NCBI GenBank assembly: GCA_009697815.1
Contig: WLRQ01000015.1
Coordinates: forward strand, 1 to 45,110
Origin: Actinomycetota bacterium
Lineage (GTDB): Bacteria > Actinomycetota > Actinomycetes > S36-B12 > CAIYMF01
Direction: 5' to 3'
Length of the DNA stretch: 45,110 nt
Shown: positions 7,835-23,687 of the stretch, in pieces
Position numbering within the stretch: position 1 is the stretch's first letter
How the letters are laid out: every line of letters begins with the position of its first letter
The notes under the pieces: model-generated
The model's database searches: none
Told to the model about the DNA's origin: nothing
What the model saw: only the letters and a program-made list of their open reading frames with translations
Program-made: the position numbers and the translations under genes

Positions 7835-8554
7835 ATGAAGCGCAGCAAGGCATATGACAAGGCTCTCGAGCAGATCGACAAGAACTCCCTCTACGCCCCT
7901 CTCGCGGCGGTTCGCCTCGCGAAGGTGACCAACCCCGCCAAGTTCGACGCGACCGTCGAGATCGCTTTCTGCCTCGGGGTCGACCCGCGTAAGGCCGACC
8001 AGATGGTGCGCGGCACCGTCAACCTGCCCCACGGCACCGGTAAGACCGCGCGCGTTCTGGTCTTCGCCAACGGCGAGAAGGCTGACGAGGCGCGTGCGGC
8101 TGGTGCCGACTTCGTCGGCGGCGACGAGCTCATCGACAAGGTCGCTGCCGGGTGGACGGGCTTCGACGCCGCTGTCTCCACCCCGGACCTCATGGGCAAG
8201 GTCGGTCGTCTGGGCAAGGTTCTCGGCCCGCGCGGCCTCATGCCCAACCCCAAGACCGGCACCGTCACGATGGACGTCGCCAAGGCCGTCACCGAAATCA
8301 AGGGCGGCAAGATCGAGTTCCGAGTCGACAAGCACGCCAACCTCCACTTCGTGATCGGCCGCGCATCCTTCAGCGACGAGCAGCTGGTCGAGAACTACGC
8401 TGCGGCACTCGATGAGGTGCTGCGTCTCAAGCCGTCGGCGGCTAAGGGTCGCTACCTCAAGAAGGCCACCGTCACCACGACCATGGGCCCGGGCGTTCCG
8501 ATCGACCCCAACCGCACCCGCAATCTGCTCGTGGAGGACGAGGCTTCGGCCTGA
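7835..8554 (+). CDS. rplA: 50S ribosomal protein L1
   Basis: A 239-residue protein of the L1 stalk, and in many bacteria a translational repressor of its own operon. The signature [18 protein letters not shown] is present, as is the C-terminal [11 protein letters not shown]. The ATG is preceded by CCAGGAGC at 7823-7830. The 147-base gap from rplK shows a GGCCGAGCGCGGCC fold at 7782-7795 but no convincing promoter. A strong hairpin follows at 8574. Confidence 0.97.
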   Translation: MKRSKAYDKALEQIDKNSLYAPLAAVRLAKVTNPAKFDATVEIAFCLGVDPRKADQMVRGTVNLPHGTGKTARVLVFANGEKADEARAAGADFVGGDELIDKVAAGWTGFDAAVSTPDLMGKVGRLGKVLGPRGLMPNPKTGTVTMDVAKAVTEIKGGKIEFRVDKHANLHFVIGRASFSDEQLVENYAAALDEVLRLKPSAAKGRYLKKATVTTTMGPGVPIDPNRTRNLLVEDEASA

Positions 8555-8573
8555 TTCCCCCGTTCTACCGTGC

Positions 8574-8609
8574 GCCAGGGTGGGCGCGTTTTGACCCGCC
8601 CGCCCTGGC
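8574..8609 (+). terminator. Candidate terminator after rplA, overlapping the rplJ promoter
   Basis: The arms 8574-8586 and 8597-8609 make a 13-bp stem with one G-U pair and a 10-base loop. It begins 20 bases after the rplA stop. Its right arm occupies the spacer of the following promoter, so ending the L11 operon and starting the L10 operon use the same DNA. Confidence 0.6.
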
Positions 8610-8619
8610 CACGTAACCT
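8591..8619 (+). promoter_or_regulatory. Promoter for rplJL
   Basis: TTGACC (8591-8596), a 17-bp spacer and TAACCT (8614-8619) closely match a vegetative actinobacterial promoter. The predicted start near 8626 gives a leader of about 180 nt before rplJ. The -35 sits in CGTTTTGACCC, also present before rpsL and rplM. Confidence 0.75.
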
Positions 8620-8626
8620 GCACATG

Positions 8627-8767
8627 CCGAAGACCGCCGGTCGTCGGAGTCACACTCGATGTGGCCCCGACCGAAGCGTCCGCGACAGCGGATGACCAGC
8701 GCAGGCGAGGACAAGTACTCAGTTCATGTGAGTGCCCGTGCCCCGCGCCTGCGCGGGGCATTTTGTT
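8627..8767 (+). ncRNA. L10 leader RNA with attenuator hairpin
   Basis: The transcript between the rplJ promoter and gene carries CCGAAGACCGCCGGTCGTCGG (8627-8647), then GATGACCAGCGCAGGCGAGG (8691-8710), resembling the ribosomal protein L10 leader family, where L10(L12)4 binds its own mRNA. It ends in a 10-bp inverted repeat, TGCCCCGCGC (8739-8748) and GCGCGGGGCA (8751-8760), followed by TTTTGTT (8761-8767), a classic intrinsic-terminator shape 40 bases before rplJ. The likely logic is that excess L10 favours the terminator and lowers rplJL. Leader family is recognised by eye; the mechanism is inferred. Confidence 0.7.
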
Positions 8768-8806
8768 GTCCGGGGCCTTCTCGGCAAGACAGTTGGAAGG
8801 AGACCC

Positions 8807-9538
8807 ATGGCGCGGGCCGACAAGGCAGCCGATGTCGCATCGATGGCGGAGCATTTCCGCACGTCGACGGCGACCGTACTGACCGAGTACCGCGGACTCA
8901 CCGTGGCGCAGCTCAAGACGCTGCGTCGCACTCTCGGTGAGACCAACAACTACTCCGTGGTGAAGAACACGCTGACCAAGATCGCTGCCAAGCAGGCAGG
9001 AGTCGAGGGCCTCGACGGCCTCCTCACCGGCCCTAGCGCGATCGCATTCATCAAGGGCGACCCGGTCGTGGCCGCCAAGGGTCTGCGTGACTTCGCCAAG
9101 ATCAACCCCCTCTTGGTCATCAAGGGTGGCTACATGGACGGCAAACTGCTGTCCGCCACCGAGATCGCCAAGTTGGCCGACCTCGAGTCGCGTGAGGTCC
9201 TCCTCGCGAAGCTCGCGGGTGCGATGAAGGCCTCGCTGTCCCAGGCAGCAGCCCTCTTCCAAGCCCCCCTGGCGCAGGCAGTGCGCACGATCGAGGCACT
9301 GCGTGTCAAGGCCGAGGCCGACCCCTCGGTCATCGGCGGTGCGGGCGTCACGGCGCCGGCTGCCAAGGCTGTCCCCGAGATCGAGGACGCTCCTGTGAGC
9401 GCCGAGGTCGAGGATTCCGCTGCCGAGACCGAGGAGGCCGCTCCCGTGAGCGAGTCCGACGAGGTCACCGAGGCCACCGACGCAGCGCCCGAGGGTGCTG
9501 CCGAGATTGCCGAGGACGGCGACACCACCGAGGGCTGA
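8807..9538 (+). CDS. rplJ: 50S ribosomal protein L10
   Basis: A 243-residue protein forming the base of the L7/L12 stalk. The N-terminal globular region includes [30 protein letters not shown] and GPSAIAF; a helical spine for L7/L12 dimers follows. The last 60 or so residues are an acidic, Ala/Glu-rich tail, seen in several actinobacteria and absent from the shorter E. coli protein. The ATG is set by GGAAGGAG at 8796-8803. Expression is probably controlled by the upstream leader. Confidence 0.97.
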   Translation: MARADKAADVASMAEHFRTSTATVLTEYRGLTVAQLKTLRRTLGETNNYSVVKNTLTKIAAKQAGVEGLDGLLTGPSAIAFIKGDPVVAAKGLRDFAKINPLLVIKGGYMDGKLLSATEIAKLADLESREVLLAKLAGAMKASLSQAAALFQAPLAQAVRTIEALRVKAEADPSVIGGAGVTAPAAKAVPEIEDAPVSAEVEDSAAETEEAAPVSESDEVTEATDAAPEGAAEIAEDGDTTEG

Positions 9539-9613
9539 GGCCCCACCTCACCACCATCCGAGATGGACGTTACGGCCCCCGGCCGGGACGCAAGAGCAGG
9601 AAGGACCGCCGCC

Positions 9614-10000
9614 ATGGCGAAGCTCAGCACCGCAGAACTCCTTGACGCGTTCAAGGAAATGACCCTCATCGAGCTCTCCGAGTTCGTGAAGCAGTTCGAG
9701 GAGACCTTCGAGGTCACCGCCGCCGCACCTGTCGCCTTCGCCGCTGCCGCGGCCGGTGGCGGCGCCGTGGCCGAGGCCGTCGAGGAGCAGGACGACTTCG
9801 ACGTCATCCTCGAGTCCGCTGGCGAGAAGAAGATCCAGGTCATCAAGGAGGTGCGCACCCTCACGAACCTGGGCCTGAAGGAGGCCAAGGACCTCGTCGA
9901 GGCCGCGCCGAAGCCGATCCTGGAGAAGGTCAAGAAGGAAGACGCTGAGAAGGCGAAGGAAGCCCTCGAGGCTGCCGGCGCCACCGTCTCGATCAAGTAG
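9614..10000 (+). CDS. rplL: 50S ribosomal protein L7/L12
   Basis: A 128-residue stalk protein that recruits GTPase factors such as EF-Tu and EF-G. The N-terminal dimerisation domain starts [20 protein letters not shown]; a flexible Ala/Gly hinge follows (about residues 38-60), then the C-terminal factor-binding domain with [20 protein letters not shown]. The length is typical. It is 75 bases after rplJ, with AGGAAGGA at 9598-9605 as ribosome site. Several copies per ribosome are needed, so strong translation is expected. Confidence 0.97.
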   Translation: MAKLSTAELLDAFKEMTLIELSEFVKQFEETFEVTAAAPVAFAAAAAGGGAVAEAVEEQDDFDVILESAGEKKIQVIKEVRTLTNLGLKEAKDLVEAAPKPILEKVKKEDAEKAKEALEAAGATVSIK

Positions 10001-10062
10001 TTCTCCGCAGTCGCCGTTAGTCGGCGACCCTGACGGGGCGTCACCACATGGCACTGCACCGC

Positions 10063-10099
10063 CGAGGGGCGGCATCCCACTTGGGGGTGCCGCCCCTCG
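10063..10099 (+). terminator. Candidate terminator or attenuator after rplL
   Basis: CGAGGGGCGGCA (10063-10074) and TGCCGCCCCTCG (10088-10099) form a perfect 12-bp stem with a 13-base loop, 62 bases after the rplL stop. There is no T tract. A partial terminator between rplJL and rpoBC is known in other bacteria and sets the ratio of stalk protein to polymerase. Confidence 0.65.
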
Positions 10100-10146
10100 T
10101 GGCGTATGAGGGCCTCCCGTGGCCGCGATCGCCATACGGGGCGGTT

Positions 10147-10162
10147 CAGACCCATGGGTCTG
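10147..10162. promoter_or_regulatory. 16-bp perfect palindrome, possible operator
   Basis: CAGACCCATGGGTCTG is a perfect even palindrome. It is longer than expected by chance at a given site, and lies in non-coding DNA upstream of rpoB. It could be a dimeric regulator site or an RNA hairpin without room for a loop. No regulator can be named. Confidence 0.35.
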
Positions 10163-10386
10163 CTCTCGCAGGATCTCGTTCAGGTAACGGAGCGGCAGCG
10201 ATATCCACTGATTGCCGCGGGATGCTTGACGTGAGCCCCGATGTGCGGTCACCATCGTTATGCGATAGACCCCCGGGGCCGCAAGCCCGAGGGACGATGT
10301 CCGCTCGGTGAGTGTCACCCACCTGCTGTCGAGGTGGTTAGGCCCCCGGGATGAGACGACTGTCCCGCGGTGCACCCGACCCGGAC

Positions 10387-10416
10387 TCGACAGCGGCGTG
10401 CCCTGGTGGGTATGCT
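10387..10416 (+). promoter_or_regulatory. Candidate promoter for rpoBC
   Basis: TCGACA (10387-10392) matches TTGACA at five of six positions, and TATGCT (10411-10416) matches TATAAT at four, with an 18-bp spacer. The predicted start near 10423 lies about 90 bases before the rpoB start. Confidence 0.55.
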
Positions 10417-10511
10417 GCTGCTTTGCGCTGCCTTTCCCTGGTCGTGTCCACCTGGACGCGGCGTGATCGGTATGCGCGCTCGAAGGTCCGCGAGCCTCGG
10501 AAGGATGCCTC

Positions 10512-13500
10512 TTGGCCGCCTCGCGCAAGTCTGCTGTTCCCACCCATGCCCCTGGCCCTCGTCGGGTCTCTTTCGCCAAGATCCGCGAGCCATTGGAGGT
10601 GCCCGACCTCCTCGCCCTCCAGACCGAATCTTTCGACTGGTTGCTCGGCAACAACAAATGGCAAGCCCGTGTCGCCGCGGCTCTCGAGTCGCGACGCCAT
10701 GTGCCTGTGACCTCAGGTCTTGAGGACATCTTCGAGGAGATCTCTCCAATCGAGGACTTCAGTGGCTCGATGTCACTGTCCTTCCGCGACCACCGGTTTG
10801 AGCCGGCGAAGTACACGGTCGAGCAGTGCCGCGACAAGGACTTCACCTACGCGGCGCCGCTGTTCGTCACGGCCGAGTTCATGAATAACGAGACCGGTGA
10901 GATCAAGTCCCAGACGGTCTTCATGGGTGATTTCCCGCTCATGACCGATAAGGGCACGTTCATCATCAACGGCACCGAGCGTGTCGTCGTCTCTCAGCTC
11001 GTCCGCTCGCCGGGCGTTTACTTCGAGCGCACCCCCGACAAGACCTCCGACAAGGACGTCTACGTCGCGAAGATCATTCCTTCGCGTGGTGCTTGGCTCG
11101 AGTTCGAGGTCGACAAGAAGGACCTCGTCGGTGTGCGCGTCGACCGCAAGCGCAAGCAGCCCGTCACGGTGCTGCTGCGTGCGCTCGGCATGAACAACGA
11201 GCAGATCCGCGAGCGCTTCGGCAAGTACGAGTCCATGGTGGCCACCCTCGAGAAGGATGCCATCGAGACTCAGGAAGAGGCGCTCAAGGACATCTACCGC
11301 AAGCTGCGTCCGGGCGAGCCGCCGACCACCGAGGCGGGCCAGTCCCTCCTGGACAACTTCTACTTCAACCCCAAGCGCTACGACCTGGCCAAGGTTGGTC
11401 GTTACAAGATCAACAAGAAGCTTGGCACCGCGCTTCCCCTCACCCAGAGCACGATCACGATCGACGACATCGTCTCGACGATCGAGTACCTCGTGAGCCT
11501 GCACGCGGGTGAGACCGAGTTCACGGCGCCCGAAGGTTCGGCGGTGCGCGTCGAGACTGACGACATCGACCACTTCGGCAACCGTCGCCTCCGCACTGTG
11601 GGCGAGCTCATTCAGAACCAGATCCGCACGGGCCTTTCCCGTATGGAGCGGGTTGTGCGCGAGCGGATGACCACCCAGGACGTCGAGGCGATCACGCCTC
11701 AGACGCTCATCAACATCCGGCCGGTCGTCGCCTCCATCAAGGAGTTCTTCGGTACCAGTCAGCTCTCGCAGTTCATGGACCAGACCAACCCGCTTGCCGG
11801 TCTGACCCACAAGCGCCGGCTCTCGGCGCTGGGCCCTGGTGGCCTTTCGCGTGAGCGCGCTGGCTTCGAGGTCCGCGACGTCCACCCTTCGCACTACGGC
11901 CGCATGTGCCCGATCGAGACCCCGGAAGGCCCGAACATCGGCCTGATCGGGTCGCTGTCGTCCTTCGCGAGGGTCAACGCTTTCGGCTTCGTCGAGACGC
12001 CCTATCGCAAGGCCACCAACGGCAAGGTCACCGATCAGATCGACTACCTGACCGCTGACGAGGAAGACCTCCACGTCATCGCCCAGGCAAACTCACCCCT
12101 GGCAGAGGATGGCGAGTTCTCCGAGCCGCGCGTCCTCGTTCGTACCAAGGGTGGCGAGGTCGACTACGTCGCTGGCACCGCTGTCGACTACATGGATGTC
12201 TCGCCTCGTCAGATGGTGTCGGTCGCCACGGCGATGATCCCGTTCCTCGAGCACGATGACGCCAACCGTGCGCTCATGGGTTCGAACATGCAGCGTCAGG
12301 CGGTGCCGCTGCTGCGCAGTGAGTCCCCGCTGGTCGGAACCGGCATGGAGTACCGCGCCGCGACCGATGCCGGTGACGTCATCATCAACGAGGCCGCCGG
12401 TGTGGTCACCGAGGTGTCAGCCGACGCGATCACGGTCGCTCAGGATGACGGCGAGTACCGCACCTACCGGGTCCAGAAGTTCCGTCGCTCCAACCAGGGC
12501 ACGAGCTTCAATCAGCGGCCGATGGTCGAAGAGGGTCAGCGCGTCGAGGCCACGCAGGTCCTTGCCGATGGCCCCTGCACCGACAACGGCGAGATGGCCC
12601 TCGGGCGCAACCTCCTCGTGGCGTTCATGCCATGGGAAGGCCACAACTACGAGGACGCGATCATTCTCTCGCAGCGCCTCGTGCAGGACGACGTCCTGTC
12701 CTCGATTCACATCGAGGAGCACGAGGTTGACGCCCGTGACACCAAGCTCGGCCCGGAGGAGATCACTCGGGATATCCCGAACGTCTCTGACGAGGTGCTT
12801 GCCGATCTCGACGATCGCGGCATCATCCGGATCGGTGCCGATGTCGTCACCGGTGACATCCTCGTGGGCAAGGTCACGCCCAAGGGCGAGACCGAACTCA
12901 CGCCCGAGGAGCGTCTCCTCCGCGCGATCTTCGGCGAGAAGGCCCGCGAGGTCCGCGACACCTCACTTAAGGTGCCGCACGGTGAGTCCGGCAAGGTCAT
13001 CGGCGTCCGCGTGTTCGACCGTGACGAAGGCGATGAGCTGCCCCCGGGCGTCAACCGTCTCGTGCGCGTCTACATCGCGCAGAAGCGCAAGATCCAGAAC
13101 GGTGACAAGCTTGCTGGCCGCCACGGCAACAAGGGCGTTATCTCCAAGATCCTGCCCGTCGAGGACATGCCGTTCCTCGAGGACGGCACCCCCGTCGACA
13201 TCGTGCTCAACCCGCTGGGCGTGCCCGGCCGGATGAACGTGGGCCAGGTCCTCGAGACCCACCTCGGGTGGGTCGCGAAGTCGGGCTGGAAGGTCGAGGG
13301 ATCGCCGGCATGGTCACAGCGACTGCCTGAGGCAGCACGTGAGGCCGAGCGCGGTACCAACGTCGCGACCCCCGTCTTCGACGGTGCTCGCGAGGAGGAG
13401 ATCACCGGTCTCCTCGCCTCCACCATCCCCACCGACGACGGCTTGCGCCTCGTTGGCGGTGACGGCAAGGCCCGCCTGATCGACGGCCGATCCGGGGAGC

Positions 13501-13979
13501 CCTTCCCCGAGCCGGTTGCGGTCGGATACATCTACATCCTCAAGCTCCTCCACCTGGTCGACGACAAGATCCACGCTCGCTCGACCGGGCCGTACTCGAT
13601 GATCACGCAGCAGCCCTTGGGCGGTAAGGCCCAGTTCGGCGGCCAGCGGTTCGGCGAGATGGAGGTGTGGGCACTCGAGGCGTATGGCGCCGCGTATGCC
13701 CTGCAGGAACTGCTCACCATCAAGTCCGACGACGTGCTCGGCCGCGTGAAGGTTTACGAGGCCATCGTCAAGGGCGAGAACATCCCGGAACCCGGTATCC
13801 CGGAGTCCTTCAAGGTCCTCATCAAGGAAATGCAGTCGCTGTGCCTGAACGTCGAGGTGCTCTCCGGCGACGGTGTGACCATCGAGATGCGCGACACCGA
13901 GGACGACGTTTATCGTGCCGCCGAGGAATTGGGGATCGACCTGTCACGGCGAGAGCCGAGCAGCGTCGAAGAAGTCTGA
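10512..13979 (+). CDS. rpoB: DNA-directed RNA polymerase subunit beta
   Basis: A 1155-residue catalytic beta subunit. The TTG start is supported by AAGGA at 10501-10505 and by the nearby conserved [17 protein letters not shown]. The ATG at 10505 is out of frame. The rifampicin region (residues 414-445) reads [14 protein letters not shown], then [15 protein letters not shown], so Asp423, His433 and Ser438 (E. coli 516, 526, 531) are the sensitive types. Later conserved parts include [18 protein letters not shown] and the C-terminal clamp segment [21 protein letters not shown]. It pairs with rpoC 75 bases downstream. Confidence 0.98.
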   Translation: MAASRKSAVPTHAPGPRRVSFAKIREPLEVPDLLALQTESFDWLLGNNKWQARVAAALESRRHVPVTSGLEDIFEEISPIEDFSGSMSLSFRDHRFEPAKYTVEQCRDKDFTYAAPLFVTAEFMNNETGEIKSQTVFMGDFPLMTDKGTFIINGTERVVVSQLVRSPGVYFERTPDKTSDKDVYVAKIIPSRGAWLEFEVDKKDLVGVRVDRKRKQPVTVLLRALGMNNEQIRERFGKYESMVATLEKDAIETQEEALKDIYRKLRPGEPPTTEAGQSLLDNFYFNPKRYDLAKVGRYKINKKLGTALPLTQSTITIDDIVSTIEYLVSLHAGETEFTAPEGSAVRVETDDIDHFGNRRLRTVGELIQNQIRTGLSRMERVVRERMTTQDVEAITPQTLINIRPVVASIKEFFGTSQLSQFMDQTNPLAGLTHKRRLSALGPGGLSRERAGFEVRDVHPSHYGRMCPIETPEGPNIGLIGSLSSFARVNAFGFVETPYRKATNGKVTDQIDYLTADEEDLHVIAQANSPLAEDGEFSEPRVLVRTKGGEVDYVAGTAVDYMDVSPRQMVSVATAMIPFLEHDDANRALMGSNMQRQAVPLLRSESPLVGTGMEYRAATDAGDVIINEAAGVVTEVSADAITVAQDDGEYRTYRVQKFRRSNQGTSFNQRPMVEEGQRVEATQVLADGPCTDNGEMALGRNLLVAFMPWEGHNYEDAIILSQRLVQDDVLSSIHIEEHEVDARDTKLGPEEITRDIPNVSDEVLADLDDRGIIRIGADVVTGDILVGKVTPKGETELTPEERLLRAIFGEKAREVRDTSLKVPHGESGKVIGVRVFDRDEGDELPPGVNRLVRVYIAQKRKIQNGDKLAGRHGNKGVISKILPVEDMPFLEDGTPVDIVLNPLGVPGRMNVGQVLETHLGWVAKSGWKVEGSPAWSQRLPEAAREAERGTNVATPVFDGAREEEITGLLASTIPTDDGLRLVGGDGKARLIDGRSGEPFPEPVAVGYIYILKLLHLVDDKIHARSTGPYSMITQQPLGGKAQFGGQRFGEMEVWALEAYGAAYALQELLTIKSDDVLGRVKVYEAIVKGENIPEPGIPESFKVLIKEMQSLCLNVEVLSGDGVTIEMRDTEDDVYRAAEELGIDLSRREPSSVEEV

Positions 13980-14054
13980 GGGACGGGGCGGCCGGCAACG
14001 GCCGCCTCACCCCCGGACCCTGACGAGCCCAACGACTAGTAAGGAACCCCAGAC

Positions 14055-17930
<3,876 letters not shown>

Positions 17931-17945
17931 TCCATCAGCAACGTC

Positions 17946-17980
17946 GAGAAGGGCACCTCGCTCCTGGGGGTGCCCTTCTC
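17946..17980 (+). terminator. Terminator of the rpoBC operon
   Basis: GAGAAGGGCACC (17946-17957) and GGTGCCCTTCTC (17969-17980) form a perfect 12-bp stem with an 11-base loop, 15 bases after the rpoC stop. TGCGT follows rather than a T run. Confidence 0.8.
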
Positions 17981-18095
17981 TGCGTCAGGGTCCCACTCGT
18001 GCGTGAGAGCCCCTGTGGTGCCCCCCTGTGCCATCTGAGAGGCTGTCACCGAACCGGGCCAACATGGGCTCCGACCGCGATCGAGGAGCCCTCCT

Positions 18096-18476
18096 ATGTC
18101 CGAGACCACCCCGTCTGCTCCTGAACCGGTTGAGCCGTCCGCCTTTACGCCCCCGCCGCCCCCGCCGCCCCCGGGTTACGGGCAGCAGTCCTACCCGGGC
18201 CAGCCCATGACGCAGGTCCCCGTGTTCCCGAATGGGAAACCGATGCTCGATGCTGCCGGCAATCTGGTGTCGGACAAGTCCCGCCTGGCAGCAGCCCTCC
18301 TGTGCTGGTTCTTGGGGACTCTGGGGATCCACCGGTTCTACGTGGGCAAGGTCGGCACCGGAATCGCGATGGTCCTGACCTGCGGTGGCCTGGGAATTTG
18401 GGCGCTGGTCGACTTCATCGTGATCTTGGTCGGCTCCTTCCGCGATATGTCGGGGAAGCCTCTTCAGAACTGGTGA
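18096..18476 (+). CDS. TM2 domain-containing membrane protein
   Basis: A 126-residue protein. The first 55 residues are polar and Pro-rich, with a run of eight prolines and a following GYGQQSYPGQP stretch. The C-terminal half is a TM2 domain: one membrane helix around LAAALLCWFLGTLGIHRFYVG, a short turn, and a second around GIAMVLTCGGLGIWALVDFIVILVGSF, ending in the conserved aromatic/Asp segment. TM2 proteins are widespread and mostly of unknown function. The ATG is preceded by CGAGGAG at 18082-18088. It stands alone between the rpoBC terminator and the str promoter and has no obvious link to translation. Confidence 0.88.
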   Translation: MSETTPSAPEPVEPSAFTPPPPPPPPGYGQQSYPGQPMTQVPVFPNGKPMLDAAGNLVSDKSRLAAALLCWFLGTLGIHRFYVGKVGTGIAMVLTCGGLGIWALVDFIVILVGSFRDMSGKPLQNW

Positions 18477-18859
18477 CCTGGGTCACCCTCGCATGCGTGA
18501 ATATGGTCGCCGGGCCGGTCGAGGGCCAGTTGTCGAGGACCTCGTTTTGACCCCGACGCCAATGGCTGGGTAAGGTCTCTCTCTGCGCCTGGTTCACCGG
18601 GCGCCCGCGCATGTGCGAGATCCGAAAGTGTGGGTCCCCTGACATGTAGATCGACCCCCACCACGGCACGTCACCGCACGGCCATAAGGGCCAGGCGCGA
18701 CACGCCCGGACGCGGGGGTCGGGGCAACACGGCGATCTCAGTACGCAGGATTTCGCCGCGCCGCCTAGCAGTACCAGGTTCGCAGCACCACCGAGCACAG
18801 CACGGAAAGCACCGCACAAGCAACGACACGACAACGTAGCGACTGAACACGGAGACGCA
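18477..18859 (+). other. 383-base non-coding region and rpsL leader
   Basis: This region contains the rpsL promoter at 18547-18576 and a predicted leader of about 277 nt. The leader has several G+C-rich short complementary segments near 18600-18730. Its last part, 18781-18836, has no T at all over 56 bases and should be little structured. No conserved RNA family was recognised and no gene is supported. Confidence 0.6.
18547..18576 (+). promoter_or_regulatory. Promoter for the str operon (rpsL-rpsG-fusA-tuf)
   Basis: TTGACC (18547-18552), an 18-bp spacer and TAAGGT (18571-18576). The -35 lies in CGTTTTGACCCC, nearly identical to the rplJ and rplM promoters. The start is predicted near 18583. 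Confidence 0.72.
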
Positions 18860-19234
18860 GTGCCCACGATCCAGCAGCTAGTCCGCAAGGGCCGGCAGGA
18901 CAAGGTCTCGAAGAACACGACGCCCGCGCTCAAGGGGAGCCCCCAGCGCCGCGGTGTCTGCACGCGCGTCTACACGACCACGCCCAAGAAGCCGAACTCG
19001 GCTCTGCGCAAGGTCGCCCGTGTCCGCCTCACCAGCGGTATCGAGGTCACTGCCTACATCCCGGGTGTCGGCCACAACCTGCAGGAGCACTCGATCGTGC
19101 TCGTGCGTGGCGGACGAGTGAAGGACCTCCCCGGTGTCCGATACAAGATCATCCGCGGCGCTCTCGACACCCAGGGCGTGAAGAACCGCAAGCAGTCTCG
19201 CAGCCGCTACGGCGCGAAGAAGGAGAAGAGCTAA
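18860..19234 (+). CDS. rpsL: 30S ribosomal protein S12
   Basis: A 124-residue decoding-centre protein. The conserved loop [13 protein letters not shown] contains Lys43, and [12 protein letters not shown] contains Lys88 and Asp89; both lysines are the streptomycin-sensitive type. The GTG start has GGAGACG at 18851-18857. The stop overlaps the rpsG start (TAATG), so the two are translationally coupled. First gene of the str operon. Confidence 0.98.
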   Translation: MPTIQQLVRKGRQDKVSKNTTPALKGSPQRRGVCTRVYTTTPKKPNSALRKVARVRLTSGIEVTAYIPGVGHNLQEHSIVLVRGGRVKDLPGVRYKIIRGALDTQGVKNRKQSRSRYGAKKEKS

Positions 19235-19704
19235 TGCCCCGCAAGGGTCCCGCTCCCAAGCGCCCCATCGTGGTCGACCCGGTCTACGGGGCGCCGCTGG
19301 TGACGCAGCTGATCAACAAGGTCCTGTTGGACGGCAAGAAGTCCACGGCCGAGAAGATCGTCTACGGCGCGCTCGAAGGCTGCCGCGAGAAGACCGGCAC
19401 CGACCCCGTCGTCACGCTCAAGCGCGCGATGGACAACATCAAGCCCACCTTGGAGGTCAAGAGCCGCCGCGTCGGTGGAGCGACCTACCAGGTCCCGATC
19501 GAGGTCAAGCCGGGTCGTGCGAACACGCTCGCCCTGCGCTGGCTGATCATCTTCTCCCGCCAGCGTCGTGAGAAGACCATGACTGAGCGCCTCATGAACG
19601 AACTTCTCGACGCCAGCAACGGCCTCGGGGCGAGCGTCAAGCGCCGCGAAGACATGCACAAGATGGCCGAGTCGAACAAGGCCTTCGCGCACTACCGCTG
19701 GTAA
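19234..19704 (+). CDS. rpsG: 30S ribosomal protein S7
   Basis: A 156-residue primary assembly protein of the 30S head that contacts the E-site tRNA. It has [10 protein letters not shown] at the N-terminus, the signature [22 protein letters not shown] and the C-terminal [20 protein letters not shown]. The length matches the family. The start overlaps the rpsL stop. In E. coli S7 represses str-operon translation at the rpsL-rpsG junction, but here there is almost no intergenic RNA for that, so control must differ. Confidence 0.98.
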   Translation: MPRKGPAPKRPIVVDPVYGAPLVTQLINKVLLDGKKSTAEKIVYGALEGCREKTGTDPVVTLKRAMDNIKPTLEVKSRRVGGATYQVPIEVKPGRANTLALRWLIIFSRQRREKTMTERLMNELLDASNGLGASVKRREDMHKMAESNKAFAHYRW

Positions 19705-19757
19705 GTCAGCACCTTCCCCTTCACTTCCCCCACCACCCTCGGATTCGGAGTCTCACC

Positions 19758-21866
<2,109 letters not shown>

Positions 21867-22047
21867 TCCCGCCACTCACACTCTCGGAGCGTGAACGTGA
21901 CGCGTGAGCGGTTCCGAGGTCAGACCGCACGACCAGCAAGGCGAGAACGATCAAACGCACCACCATCACTACCTGCACGATCCCGATCCCGATTAATCCG
22001 GAGCTACGTCGTACGGCGTATCCATCCACAGTCCACAGGAGGACACC

Positions 22048-23241
<1,194 letters not shown>

Positions 23242-23252
23242 CACCTTCTGGT

Positions 23253-23300
23253 GATCTCGGTCGGGCCTGACCGCAACGCGTGAGCGGCCCGACCGAGATC
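23253..23300 (+). terminator. Strong hairpin between tuf and rpsJ
   Basis: GATCTCGGTCGGGCC (23253-23267) and its exact complement at 23286-23300 form a 15-bp perfect stem with an 18-base loop, starting 11 bases after the tuf stop. It probably ends most str-operon transcripts. No T tract follows. Confidence 0.75.
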
Positions 23301-23364
23301 CCACCGGAGCATGCACGAGATGCTCTTCCCAGCGGCACACGAACGATAAGGAACCGAAGCCATC

Positions 23365-23673
23365 ATGGCGGGACAGAAGATCCGCATCCGGCTCAAGGCC
23401 TACGACCACGAGGTCATCGACTCATCGGCGCGCAAGATCGTCGACACGGTGATTCGCACTGGTGCGAAGGTTGCGGGCCCGGTGCCGCTGCCGACGGAGA
23501 AAAACGTCTACTGCGTCATCCGTTCGCCGCACAAGTACAAGGACAGCCGCGAACACTTCGAGATGCGTACCCACAAGCGTCTTATTGACATCCTCGACCC
23601 CACGCCGAAGACCGTCGACTCGCTGATGCGACTCGACCTCCCGGCCGGTGTCGACATCGAGATCAAGCTCTGA
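23365..23673 (+). CDS. rpsJ: 30S ribosomal protein S10
   Basis: A 102-residue 30S head protein; in other bacteria also NusE, the partner of NusB in antitermination. It has [21 protein letters not shown] and the long loop around [21 protein letters not shown]. The ATG is preceded by AAGGAACC at 23349-23356. It is the first gene of the S10 operon, 64 bases after the tuf hairpin. No convincing promoter is visible in that gap. Confidence 0.98.
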   Translation: MAGQKIRIRLKAYDHEVIDSSARKIVDTVIRTGAKVAGPVPLPTEKNVYCVIRSPHKYKDSREHFEMRTHKRLIDILDPTPKTVDSLMRLDLPAGVDIEIKL

Positions 23674-23687
23674 GGAACTTAGCCATC

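Larger units (their letters stand above)
10001..10511 (+). other. 511-base non-coding region between rplL and rpoB
   Basis: No credible gene lies here. It holds the hairpin at 10063-10099, a 16-bp perfect palindrome at 10147-10162, an isolated TTGACG at about 10226 with no -10 at normal spacing, a TATGCG near 10260, and the best rpoB promoter candidate at 10387-10416. The leader after that promoter is about 90 nt. Confidence 0.7.

Noticed and set aside
7715-9262. 515-codon reverse-strand frame across rplA and rplJ
   Set aside because: It spans two certain genes, a promoter and a leader RNA, and shows only codon-bias composition.
10226-10264. TTGACG followed by TATGCG as an rpoB promoter
   Set aside because: The spacing is about 27 bp, too long for a normal promoter; the pair at 10387-10416 is better.
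9548-10846. 432-codon reverse-strand frame through the rplL-rpoB gap
   Set aside because: Most of it is antisense to rplL and rpoB; the part in the gap has no family resemblance and no ribosome site.
11749-11850. Possible rifampicin-resistance allele in rpoB
   Set aside because: The key positions Asp423, His433 and Ser438 are the sensitive residues.
18986-19125. Possible streptomycin-resistance allele in rpsL
   Set aside because: Lys43 and Lys88 are both wild type.
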